From assembly GCA_035315685.1 (NCBI GenBank), contig DATFXR010000278.1:1-13945 (forward strand): DNA of 13,945 nucleotides. The letters are read 5' to 3'. Made by a program: the position numbers and the translations under genes. The number at the start of each line of letters is the position of its first letter. Position 1 is the stretch's first letter. The DNA comes from QHWK01 sp035315685 (GTDB lineage Bacteria; Acidobacteriota; Vicinamibacteria; Vicinamibacterales; CAVVIG01). The notes below the pieces were generated by a model, which had not been told where the DNA came from, did not search any database, and worked only from the letters and a program-made list of their open reading frames with translations. Positions 5,978 to 12,374 of this stretch are shown here, one piece after another.

Positions 5978-7312
5978 TTGCGGGCAGACAGCAACGCGAT
6001 GTCGCGCCGCCACGTGCTCCCGTCGACGCTGGCGCTGCGCGGGCCGACGGCGATCTATCTCGGATTGGCGGTCGGCTACGCGGCGGTCCTGGTCAAGGAC
6101 CTCGTCTCGCCGGACATCATCAGGGCGACCGACTTCACGGTCTTCTGGGGCGCGTGGCACCAGATCCTGCACGGTCAGGCGCAATCGCTCTTCGACGAAG
6201 CGGCGCAGCGCGCGACACAACAGATGCTCATGCACGGCGCCTACTTCGAGGGCGGCCTGATGGCGTTCCTCAATCCGCCGCATGCGGCGCTCGCGGGAGT
6301 GCCCTTCGGCTGGCTCGCGGATCACGGCGGCGAAACGGTGGCATTCATCGCCTGGACGGCGGGCAACCTCGCTCTGCTGGCGCTGCTCGTGCGGGCGCTT
6401 ACCGCCGAGTGGGGGCACGACTCGAGCGAACAGCGATGGATGCTCGTCCTCTCGGTCCTCGCGTTCTATCCGGTGTTCGGCGCGATCAAGAACGGCCAGC
6501 CGTCAGTCCTGCTGGCGCTCGCGATGCTCGGCGTCTACCGCGCGGACAAGGCAGGGCACCACTGGGCGGCCGGCGCGTGGCTCACGGTCCTGACGATCAA
6601 ACCGCAGCTCGTCCCGATGGTCGTCATCTACCTGGCCGCACGACGGTCATGGCGTTCGCTGGCGGCCGGCGCCGCGTACGGGGCGGCGGCGGTCGTGATC
6701 AGCGCTGCGGTGCTCGGTCCGTCGATCTGGACCGAGTACGCACGGCACGTCCGGTATCTCGAGCAGTTCTGGGGCAGCGGCACACCCGAATACATGGTGA
6801 ACCTGCGCGGCGCGCTGACGCGCCTCTTCGGTTCCGGCGCGCACGCGACGATCGAAGCGATCGTGTTCATCTCGTGGCTCGTCGGGATGGCCGGTGTCGC
6901 GACAATATTGCTGCGGCGCGCCATCCACACGGACATCGACACCCGGCCGGCGTACGCATGCGCGATGGCGGTCGCGCTCGTGTCGAACCCACATCTGTTC
7001 GTACACGACGCGGCCATGTGGACGGTTCCGCTGATCCTGTGCGCGGCGGCAATGCGCGACGCCGGAGCCGACTGGATGCCCTTCGCGCGATTCGCGCTGA
7101 TGTGGCCGCTGCTGTTTGCCATCGGCGGCTTCATCGATGTCAAGGCGCCGCTGCTGACCTGGATCGACCCGCGGATCTGGGCGATCGCGGCCGCCTCGAT
7201 CGTGATCGCGCGGCTGAAGCCGTCGCGCTTCCCCGGCCTGCAACCGGCTCTCGTCTCACGTCCGCCACTGCACGCTCATTCCCGTGAATCCTTCGGCATC
7301 GGCTCCGTCTGA
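5978..7312 (+). CDS. GT87/DUF2029-type membrane glycosyltransferase
   Basis: A 444-aa polytopic membrane protein of the GT-C superfamily, resembling the polyprenyl-phosphate-mannose-dependent (GT87) family. Landmarks are the acidic residue after TM1 in TDFTVFWGAW (51-60; D52 is the likely catalytic acid), LFD (71-73), FLNPPHAAL (97-105, the F-x-P-P loop), KNGQPSVLLALAMLG (171-185) and AAGAWLTVLTIKPQLVP (197-213). The enzyme would add sugar from a lipid carrier on the outer face of the membrane. The start is TTG 5978, 4 nt after AAGGAAGG; ATG 5999 is an alternative that loses 7 residues but is 25 nt from that RBS. It has its own sigma-54 type promoter. Its end overlaps the next gene if that gene starts at 7284. 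The acceptor and sugar are unknown. Confidence 0.87.
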   Translation: MRADSNAMSRRHVLPSTLALRGPTAIYLGLAVGYAAVLVKDLVSPDIIRATDFTVFWGAWHQILHGQAQSLFDEAAQRATQQMLMHGAYFEGGLMAFLNPPHAALAGVPFGWLADHGGETVAFIAWTAGNLALLALLVRALTAEWGHDSSEQRWMLVLSVLAFYPVFGAIKNGQPSVLLALAMLGVYRADKAGHHWAAGAWLTVLTIKPQLVPMVVIYLAARRSWRSLAAGAAYGAAAVVISAAVLGPSIWTEYARHVRYLEQFWGSGTPEYMVNLRGALTRLFGSGAHATIEAIVFISWLVGMAGVATILLRRAIHTDIDTRPAYACAMAVALVSNPHLFVHDAAMWTVPLILCAAAMRDAGADWMPFARFALMWPLLFAIGGFIDVKAPLLTWIDPRIWAIAAASIVIARLKPSRFPGLQPALVSRPPLHAHSRESFGIGSV

Positions 7313-8795
7313 CCCGGTCACGTCGTGGCGAGACGTGGCGGCCGGCGCGCTGTCGTTCATCGCGCTGCTCGCGATCGTCTGCCTCCTGGCGGGAACCGCG
7401 CCGGACGCCGACCTGTGGGGTCATCTGACGTTCGGACGAGACATCGTTCGCACCGGATGGGTGCACACCGGCGACCCGTACTCGTTTGCGAGCGATCGCG
7501 CCTGGATCAACCACGAGTGGCTCGCCGAAGTCATCATGTGGTCCGCGTACCGCCTCGGCGGCGTCGCCGGACTCGTCGCGTTGAAACTGACGCTGGCGTG
7601 CATCGCCGGCGTCGCGTTTCTCGAAACCTGGCGACGGTACGCGCTGCCCGCGGTGTGGCGGGACGGGATGCTCTTCGTGACCGCCTTCGGCACCTGGCCG
7701 CTGGTCTCGACGATGCGACCGCAGGCCTTCTCGATTGCGTTGTTCGCCGTTCTCCTCCTGACGCTCGATCGGATTCGCAGCGGACGCACACGGTGGCTGA
7801 TTGGCCTTCCGATCATCTTTGCGCTGTGGGTCAACGTTCACGGCGGCTGGATCGTCGGCGCGGGCATCCTGGCCATTTTCGTCGCGTGTGCATGGCTGGA
7901 CCGCGCGTGGACACCCCGCGATCGACTGCTGCTGCTCGCTGCGGCATGCGCATCGGCGGCGGCCACACTGTGCAACCCGTACGGCCCCGCGATGCTGGGA
8001 TTTCTCGCCGAGACCGTCCGCCCTGGCCGCGGCGACATCACCGAATGGCAGCCGGTGACTCGCGTCCCGCTCATCGGCCTCGTGCTGTGGCTCGTGCCGA
8101 CGGCCGTCGTTCTCCATGCGATCTGGAGGCGGGGCCGGGCGCTGGCGTGGTGGCCGCTTCTGACGGTGGCGCTCCTGGCGGTCGGTTCCTTCCGCGTGAT
8201 CCGCCTGGTAGGCTTTTACGCGCTTGCGGTCGGCTTTCTGGTCGCGCCGCTCACAGCGTCGGCTGGCGCGAGCGCTCCGACGCGCCGGCCCGGGCAACCC
8301 GCCCACGCCTGGATGCGAGCGGCCGCCGCATGCGTCGCGCTCGTCGCCATCGCCGTCGGTACGTTCGGGCGCACGCTTGCCATGGACGCAGCGTGGCTGC
8401 CTGAGCGTGAGGCGGCGATATTCGTGAAAAGCCACGACCTCAGCGGCCGGTTGCTGACGTGGTTCAACTATGGCGAGTATGCGATCTGGCATTTCTCGCC
8501 GGCGCTCCGCGTATCGATGGACGGGCGGCGGGAGACGGTGTATTCGGAGGAGGTTCGCGATCGGCACTGGCGCATCTACAACAACGCACCCGAGGCGGTC
8601 GATGAAGTCGCGCGGTTCGATCCCGACTATGTCTGGCTACCTGTCAATTTCCCGGTCGTCAGCCGGTTGGAGGCGGCCGGCTGGCTGCCGATCTTCGAGG
8701 GTTCGCGATCGGTCGTCCTGTCACGGCGAACCACCCGCGCGATCACCAGCGCAGCAACGTTGGCGTCAGCGCAACGGGTGTTTCCTGGTCCGTAG
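7284..8795 (+). CDS. GT-C-like polytopic membrane protein, paralogue B
   Basis: A 503-aa integral membrane protein with about ten to twelve hydrophobic segments and a soluble C-terminus. It shares ordered blocks with the gene at 4265-5641: DADLWGHLTFG after TM1 (41-51), DPYSFAS (64-70), WINHEWLAE (74-82), LPIIFALWVNVHG in the middle (LPIIFVLWANLHG in paralogue A), and FNYGEYAIW...RVSMDGRRETVY near the end. The conserved acid, HEWL and DGR blocks suggest an enzyme of the GT-C type, with the acid after TM1 as candidate catalytic residue; this is inference. The start is uncertain: GTG 7284 overlaps the GT87 gene by 29 nt and has no clear RBS, while GTG 7335 would start 22 nt after that gene's stop. 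Either way it belongs to the same transcript. It ends facing the convergent gene at 8951. Confidence 0.83.
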   Translation: MNPSASAPSDPVTSWRDVAAGALSFIALLAIVCLLAGTAPDADLWGHLTFGRDIVRTGWVHTGDPYSFASDRAWINHEWLAEVIMWSAYRLGGVAGLVALKLTLACIAGVAFLETWRRYALPAVWRDGMLFVTAFGTWPLVSTMRPQAFSIALFAVLLLTLDRIRSGRTRWLIGLPIIFALWVNVHGGWIVGAGILAIFVACAWLDRAWTPRDRLLLLAAACASAAATLCNPYGPAMLGFLAETVRPGRGDITEWQPVTRVPLIGLVLWLVPTAVVLHAIWRRGRALAWWPLLTVALLAVGSFRVIRLVGFYALAVGFLVAPLTASAGASAPTRRPGQPAHAWMRAAAACVALVAIAVGTFGRTLAMDAAWLPEREAAIFVKSHDLSGRLLTWFNYGEYAIWHFSPALRVSMDGRRETVYSEEVRDRHWRIYNNAPEAVDEVARFDPDYVWLPVNFPVVSRLEAAGWLPIFEGSRSVVLSRRTTRAITSAATLASAQRVFPGP

Positions 8796-8796
8796 C

Positions 8797-8918
8797 GACT
8801 GGTCGCTGGAAGCCGGGGCTCGGGCTGGGCTCGGAATTGCGGATTGGGATTAGCGCACCAGATCGTTGTGAATGGAGATTCGATTCGCTCCAGTCCCCAG
8901 CTTCCAGTCCCCAGGCCC
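8797..8918. repeat. Intergenic repeat with heptamer tract between convergent genes
   Basis: Four consecutive heptamers of the form CAGYYCC (8891-8918: CAGTCCC, CAGCTTC, CAGTCCC, CAGGCCC) end the gap between two convergent genes. CTGGAAGC (8806-8813) is the exact reverse complement of GCTTCCAG (8900-8907), so the region can fold with a loop of about 86 nt. GGATTGGGATTAG lies inside. The same two components (a GGGATTAG-like block and CAGYYCC heptamers) recur at 11352-11432. It may serve as a bidirectional transcription end. Confidence 0.6.
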
Positions 8919-8950
8919 CTCGCCGGCGAGTCGCGCGAGAGCGCGACGAG

Positions 8951-9592
8951 CTATGCGTTGGCGCTGGCCAGCGCGAGCAGCAACTCGTCGTACGACGCAC
9001 GCAGCAGACGGCCGATCGTGTCCCAATCGGGGCTCGCCGCCTGATCGTCGCGCAGGCGCGCCGCCCTGGCGCGCAGGAATGCCGCGTCGGCGACGTTCTC
9101 GGGTGTCGTTTCGTAGAGCAGCGCGTACTCACGTGCAATCAGCAACCCGATCTGCTCCGGGCTGTTCTCGCGCGGATTGCGCCGCGCCACCCACCACGCC
9201 AGTTCCGCGCGCGCGACCGCCTGCGGATCGAAGGCGGCGCCGGTCCACGAGCGCACTTTCGCGTAGGCGGCTTCGAGATCCGGCAGCACGACCTCGTAGT
9301 TGTCGTGCGCGCTGCCGAACGTCGAGGCGGCGCGCGCGAGATGAAATCCCTCGATCGCCGCCGCCGCCCATGAATAGCGGTACTGCTCGCGCAGCAGCGT
9401 CACCAGCAGCGAGAAGAGGCGCACGTTCTGCCTGGCGTAGTACGCCTTCCACATGCCGACTTCGAGCGTCGCCAGCCGCGCCGGCTCGAACTGCCGCATC
9501 GATCGCGGACCGCGCGGCGGCGTCAGCACGAACGCCGCGAAGCCTGCGAACACGATTGCAAAGACGACGACGAGGCGGGTGAACCAGCGCAT
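8951..9592 (-). CDS. Membrane-anchored conserved hypothetical protein
   Basis: A 213-aa protein with one N-terminal membrane segment (about residues 6-24, RLVVVFAIVFAGFAAFVLT) and a mostly helical soluble domain. The sequence FEPARLATLEVGMWKAYYAR (35-54), followed by RLFSLLVTLLREQY, an Ala-rich helix, LPDLEAAYAKVRSW and ARAELAWWVARR, resembles an uncharacterised family I have seen in Acidobacteria and relatives; no function is known to me. The ATG at 9592 lies 4 nt after the stop of the metallo-beta-lactamase gene, so the two form an operon; the RBS is weak (GGACGG). The open frame upstream of this ATG only shadows the neighbouring gene. The ordered W/Y and acidic residues hint at a folded domain with a conserved pocket. 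Confidence 0.8.
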   Translation of the reverse strand: MRWFTRLVVVFAIVFAGFAAFVLTPPRGPRSMRQFEPARLATLEVGMWKAYYARQNVRLFSLLVTLLREQYRYSWAAAAIEGFHLARAASTFGSAHDNYEVVLPDLEAAYAKVRSWTGAAFDPQAVARAELAWWVARRNPRENSPEQIGLLIAREYALLYETTPENVADAAFLRARAARLRDDQAASPDWDTIGRLLRASYDELLLALASANA

Positions 9593-9596
9593 GGCG

Positions 9597-10457
9597 CTAC
9601 CGTCCGCGCTCCTCGCGCAGCTGTTTCTGATACGCCTGCTCGGATCGTTCGACGAGCCGGCGATATCCTTCGGCATCGACGAACGGATTCGACGCGCCGC
9701 CGACCTGGGTCGCCTTCTTGTCCAGATCGAAGACGCCGCCGTGCTCAGCCACGAAGACATCCGGCTTCAGATCACGCAGCACGCGGAAGGTGCGCGCGTA
9801 GTGATCGGCAATTGCCGGGACCCGCGGGTTCCCGACGAGATGCACCCCCTCGTTGATGGTGACGCTGCACACGAAGGCGACCTGATACCGCCGGCCGTTC
9901 TCGGCGGCCTCCATTGTCCACGTGGTGCAGCCTTGCGTGTGGCCGGGCGTGAGGTGCGCGGTGAGCGCCGTGCCGCCGAGCGTGACCGTGTCGCCGTCCT
10001 TGATCACACGATCGATGTGGACCGGCGTCCAGCCGCTGCCGCCGAGCGCCGAACGGTCCGTGCCCGACTCGAGGGCCTCTCGATCGGCGTCCATCACCAC
10101 GACCTGCGCGTTGGTGAGTCGCTTGATCTCGGCGTGGCCGCCGACGTGATCGAAATGCGCGTGGCCGGCGAGGAGGATCTTCACGTCCGCCAGCCGGAAG
10201 CCAAGCTTCTCGACGCTCGCGCGGATGAACGGGACCGAAGCCGCTTCGCCGCTGTCGATGAGGATGCCGCCGGCCGGCGTGACGATCAGGAATGACGACA
10301 ACCCGTGCGTGCCGACGTAGTAGACGTTGCCAACCACCTTGACTGGTTCGAACGGCTGCCGCCAATCCGAATCCTGTGCATCCAACGGACGGATCAGGAC
10401 TGTGACGGCCAGCACGCATACCAAAAGTGTCAGGCGATCTGAGATCCGGCCAGTCAT
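9597..10457 (-). CDS. Exported metallo-beta-lactamase fold hydrolase, subclass B3 type
   Basis: A 286-aa secreted zinc hydrolase. The signal peptide is about residues 1-27 (hydrophobic LTLLVCVLAVTVLI, ending near DAQ). The B3 zinc ligands are present: H99, H101, D103 and H104 in GHAHFDHVGG, H173 in TPGHTQGCTTW, and H239 in VAEHGGVF. The context around H173 and the segment VCSVTINEGVHLVGNP follow the B3 pattern, including Ser at the position where B1 enzymes have a zinc-binding Cys. It may hydrolyse beta-lactams, but many environmental B3 homologues have other substrates, so resistance should not be assumed. The ATG at 10457 begins the signal peptide; TATACT lies 7 nt upstream with no Shine-Dalgarno, which suggests a leaderless mRNA. 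It is followed after 4 nt by a membrane-anchored unknown. Confidence 0.9.
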   Translation of the reverse strand: MTGRISDRLTLLVCVLAVTVLIRPLDAQDSDWRQPFEPVKVVGNVYYVGTHGLSSFLIVTPAGGILIDSGEAASVPFIRASVEKLGFRLADVKILLAGHAHFDHVGGHAEIKRLTNAQVVVMDADREALESGTDRSALGGSGWTPVHIDRVIKDGDTVTLGGTALTAHLTPGHTQGCTTWTMEAAENGRRYQVAFVCSVTINEGVHLVGNPRVPAIADHYARTFRVLRDLKPDVFVAEHGGVFDLDKKATQVGGASNPFVDAEGYRRLVERSEQAYQKQLREERGR

Positions 10458-10464
10458 CGCAAAA

Positions 10465-10470
10465 AGTATA
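10465..10470 (-). promoter_or_regulatory. -10 box TATACT of the metallo-beta-lactamase gene
   Basis: TATACT on the minus strand is one base from TATAAT and ends 7 nt before the ATG at 10457, so transcription would begin at or next to the start codon. No good -35 was found at 16-18 nt. On the plus strand the overlapping TATAGG (10467-10472) could serve the divergent small gene. Confidence 0.55.
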
Positions 10471-10490
10471 GGCTGAGGTTGCCAAGGCGC

Positions 10491-10724
10491 ATGATCTGCG
10501 CGATCATGGTTGAATCCATGGGACAAGTGAAACACTACAGTGCACCGGTCGGGGGACAGGAACTCATCAACTTGGCCCAGAAGCTCGCGCGCGACGCAGA
10601 GCGCCACGCCATCCTGTCCGCCTCGCTCGCCAGCCAGGCGGATCGGTTGATGGAGACCGGACTTCGGTTGCTCGACCCGCCGCCTCCGCCAAAGGGCACG
10701 CCAAAACCACGCGCGCAGGCGTAA
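10491..10724 (+). CDS. Small hypothetical protein, Pro-rich tail
   Basis: A protein of about 77 aa. A helical, Ala/Leu/Arg-rich segment (GGQELINLAQKLARDAERHA, then SASLASQADRLMETGLRLL) is followed by DPPPPPKGTPKPRAQA. It has no signal peptide or membrane segment, and I do not recognise the family; a small helical bundle or partner protein is possible. The start is uncertain: ATG 10491 has AAGG close upstream, ATG 10506 and ATG 10518 are alternatives, and TTG 10479 lies 6 nt after a TATAGG hexamer. It is transcribed away from the metallo-beta-lactamase gene. The helical repeat-like composition and steady third-base GC support real coding. Confidence 0.6.
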   Translation: MICAIMVESMGQVKHYSAPVGGQELINLAQKLARDAERHAILSASLASQADRLMETGLRLLDPPPPPKGTPKPRAQA

Positions 10725-10840
10725 GCGTTCCTGTTTCCGGCGTCAGACACGCTCGAATCAATCTGCAGTCCCGCGTGACGGGGAGCGCCGGGAAATCGTG
10801 GTCGTACCGGCGGGATCCCATTCGTTCGCGTCGCCTGAGT

Positions 10841-10846
10841 TATCAT
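10841..10846 (+). promoter_or_regulatory. -10 box TATCAT of the lipoprotein gene
   Basis: TATCAT ends 6 nt before the ATG at 10853 and there is no Shine-Dalgarno in between, which fits a leaderless transcript. No clear -35 element is visible. Confidence 0.45.
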
Positions 10847-10852
10847 CCGAAC

Positions 10853-11266
10853 ATGTACCCCAAGTTGCTTGCCGCAACGGCGCTCGTCGTCTGTTGCTTC
10901 TCCGCCGCCTGCGGCGGCGTCACTGATCCATCGCAGAACGCGACCGAAACGTTCAGCGGCGTCCTCAATCATGGTGGACCGATTCAGTTCTTTGGGTTCA
11001 CCTCATCGAAGACCGGCGAGATCTCGGCGAAGTTCACGTCGTTGACACCGGTCTCGCAGGCCATCGTCGGCGTGCTGCTCGCTCAGGCCGGCAGCGGCGG
11101 CAGCTGCGCGGGCGATCTCGGTCTCGTCAATCGGAACGACTTCGCGCAGCTGAACGTCTCGGTCTTTCTCGGACAATTGCCTGGCCGTCAGTATTGCATC
11201 GGCGTCTACGAGTCCCAGACACTCACGCAGGCGGAAAATTTCACGGTCACCGTCTCTCATCCGTGA
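10853..11266 (+). CDS. Probable lipoprotein with PPC-like beta-sandwich domain
   Basis: A 137-aa exported protein. MYPKLLAATALVVCCFSAAC is a lipoprotein signal peptide with the lipidated residue probably Cys20, although the -3 residue is Ser rather than the usual Leu. A Ser/Thr/Gly-rich linker leads to a beta-rich domain (33-137) with the pattern ETFSGVL...IQFFGFT...ISAKFTSL and an end reading YCIGVYES...NFTVTVSHP, which resembles bacterial pre-peptidase C-terminal-like domains. Cys85 and Cys115 may form a disulfide. Proteins of this size and pattern are common in Acidobacteria; their function is unknown to me. The ATG at 10853 is set by the signal peptide, and a -10 box sits just before it. 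A hairpin overlaps the stop codon. Confidence 0.8.
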   Translation: MYPKLLAATALVVCCFSAACGGVTDPSQNATETFSGVLNHGGPIQFFGFTSSKTGEISAKFTSLTPVSQAIVGVLLAQAGSGGSCAGDLGLVNRNDFAQLNVSVFLGQLPGRQYCIGVYESQTLTQAENFTVTVSHP

Positions 11267-11279
11267 GAATCTGAGAGAC
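11252..11279 (+). terminator. Hairpin over the lipoprotein stop codon, possible transcription end
   Basis: An 8-bp perfect stem pairs GTCTCTCA (11252-11259) with TGAGAGAC (11272-11279) around a 12-nt loop containing the TGA stop. No T-run follows, so if it ends or protects transcripts it is not a classical intrinsic terminator. Confidence 0.4.
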
Positions 11280-11383
11280 AGGGGACTGGCGGCATGGGGT
11301 CATCAGGCACGCGGCTTGAAAACCCCCGCACGCTACGCGGTAGGACCCCGGTCCAAATCCCTAATCCCTAGCCGCCGAGTTCC

Positions 11384-11432
11384 CAGCCTCCAGTTCCCAG
11401 CTCCCAGCTTTCAGTCCCCAGCTCCCAGTCCC
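11384..11432. repeat. Seven tandem CAGYYCC heptamers
   Basis: Seven consecutive 7-bp units beginning with CAG cover 11384-11432 (CAGCCTC, CAGTTCC, CAGCTCC, CAGCTTT, CAGTCCC, CAGCTCC, CAGTCCC). AATCCCTAATCCCTAG lies just before (11356-11371). The same kinds of unit occur at 8891-8918. This is a dispersed intergenic repeat and not coding. Confidence 0.8.
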
Positions 11433-11446
11433 GTCGGCGCGCATTG

Positions 11447-11452
11447 CATAAT
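11447..11452 (+). promoter_or_regulatory. -10 box CATAAT of the coiled-coil protein gene
   Basis: CATAAT is one base from TATAAT and ends 6 nt before the GTG at 11459. There is no Shine-Dalgarno, which again fits a leaderless transcript. Confidence 0.5.
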
Positions 11453-11458
11453 GTCGCC

Positions 11459-12307
11459 GTGTCAGCCCTCGACGACAAGATCGACGATCTCTACCAGCAG
11501 CCGCTCGGCGAGTTCATCGGCGCACGCAACGCGCTTGCGAAAACGCTGAGCGGCGCTGATGCCGCTCGCGTCAAGGGATTGCCGAAACCGACCGTCGTCG
11601 CGTGGGCGGCGAACCAGGTCTACTGGCATGCGCGCAGCGCGCACGACGCGCTGATGAAGAGCGGCGAGCGCGTGCGGAAGGCGCAGATCGCGGCGCTCCA
11701 GGGTAAGGCTGCGGACATCCGGACGGCGAACGAGGAGCACCGGCGGGCGGTCGCCGCGGCAGTTGCCGAGGCCGAGCGCCTCGCCTCGACGGGCGGCTCG
11801 AAGCCATCGCCGGACGCGTTGTCGCGCACGTTCGAAGCGTTGTCGCTGACGCCGCATCCACCGGATCCGCCTGGCCGTCTCGCCGAAGCCCTGCAGCCGG
11901 CCAGCGGATTCGAGGCGCTCGCCGGGATCACGCCCGCTGGTCCGGCTAAAGCCGGACCCTACCGTCGCACGGACGCGGAGAGTGACTCCGAAGGTCCGGC
12001 GACAGCGGGACACTACCGCGACAGGGTCGCCGAGGGTGATTCCGGTAGTGTCCGGCTTCAGCCGGACCGTGATCGCGGTCGCAAAGAGACGGCGCGGGAG
12101 CGCGAAGCCGCACGCCGAGCGGAGGAAGAAGCGCGCGCCGCCGCGGCGGAGGCGCGTAAGCGCGAAGGCGAACTGAAGAAGGCGGAAGCCGCCGTGGCCC
12201 GCGCTGAAGCGACCGAAAAGCTGGCGCGCGCCTCGTGGGAGGAGGCGCACGATGCGCTCCTCGAGGCGCGACGCAAGCGCGACGACGTAAGGAAATCGAT
12301 CGGTTGA
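11459..12307 (+). CDS. Conserved hypothetical coiled-coil protein with inserted palindromic repeats
   Basis: A 282-aa cytoplasmic protein with no signal or membrane segment. The N-terminal part (IDDLYQQPLGEFIGARNALAK, then VKGLPKPTVVAWAANQVYWH) matches a pattern found in an uncharacterised family of many high-GC bacteria: a short LY-x-x-P-x-x-F-x-x-ARNALAK block and a KP-x-x-x-AWA-x-NQ block. Helical, Ala/Arg-rich sequence follows to about 120. Residues 161-203 are encoded by three copies of a 26-bp palindromic repeat plus spacers and look unlike the rest (AGPAKAGPYR, EGPATAGHYR, SVRLQPDRD). Residues 205-282 are a strongly charged coiled coil (AREREAARRAEEEARAAAAE...). The start is GTG 11459, 6 nt after a CATAAT box; a TTG 15 nt upstream lies within that promoter and is less likely. 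The function is unknown; DNA- or envelope-associated scaffolding is a guess. Confidence 0.78.
   Translation: MSALDDKIDDLYQQPLGEFIGARNALAKTLSGADAARVKGLPKPTVVAWAANQVYWHARSAHDALMKSGERVRKAQIAALQGKAADIRTANEEHRRAVAAAVAEAERLASTGGSKPSPDALSRTFEALSLTPHPPDPPGRLAEALQPASGFEALAGITPAGPAKAGPYRRTDAESDSEGPATAGHYRDRVAEGDSGSVRLQPDRDRGRKETAREREAARRAEEEARAAAAEARKREGELKKAEAAVARAEATEKLARASWEEAHDALLEARRKRDDVRKSIG
11939..11964 (+). repeat. Palindromic 26-bp repeat, copy 1, inside a gene
   Basis: The core GTCCGGCTAAAGCCGGAC is a perfect 18-bp palindrome, followed by CCTACCG. Read in frame it gives GPAKAGPYR (residues 161-169). It matches copy 3 in inverted orientation at nearly every position. Confidence 0.88.
11993..12018 (+). 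repeat. Palindromic 26-bp repeat, copy 2, diverged
   Basis: The same orientation as copy 1 and 54 bp (18 codons) downstream, so it is read in the same frame, giving GPATAGHYR (179-187). The palindrome has decayed (GTCCGGCGACAGCGGGAC) but the flank ACTACCG is kept. Confidence 0.82.
12043..12068 (-). repeat. Palindromic 26-bp repeat, copy 3, inverted
   Basis: An inverted copy: CGGTAGTGTCCGGCTTCAGC followed by CGGACC on the plus strand. It is read in a different frame relative to the repeat, giving SVRLQPD. With copy 2 it forms an inverted pair (ACACTACCG...CGGTAGTGT) 24 bp apart. Confidence 0.87.
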
Positions 12308-12321
12308 CGCCCGGCCACACC

Positions 12322-12336
12322 TTCCGCGCTTCGGAA
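12322..12336 (+). terminator. Small hairpin after the coiled-coil gene
   Basis: TTCCG (12322-12326) and CGGAA (12332-12336) pair around a 5-nt loop, 14 nt after the stop codon. It is short and has no T-run; a 3'-end role is possible but weak. Confidence 0.3.
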
Positions 12337-12374
12337 ACACACAGCGTCAACCACGCGAAAGACAGCGACAGAAC

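Noticed and set aside
7140..8567. A 475-codon open frame on the minus strand opposite GT-C paralogue B
   Set aside because: Its composition is Arg/Asp/Gln/His-rich, as expected from the reverse complement of a GC-rich membrane protein gene; the plus-strand protein has ordered motifs shared with a paralogue.
10458..10607. N-terminal extension of the metallo-beta-lactamase to a start at 10607
   Set aside because: The extension would hide the signal peptide, run through the promoter and overlap the divergent small gene.
11384..11432. Possible coding or iteron-type origin function for the heptamer tract
   Set aside because: No Rep or DnaA gene or AT-rich unwinding region is near, and a similar tract occurs between convergent genes, which fits a dispersed repeat better.
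11939..12068. A CRISPR array, because of repeats with spacers
   Set aside because: There are only three copies, one is inverted, the spacers differ in size (28 and 24 bp), and the elements are palindromic and lie in a coding frame; no cas gene is near.
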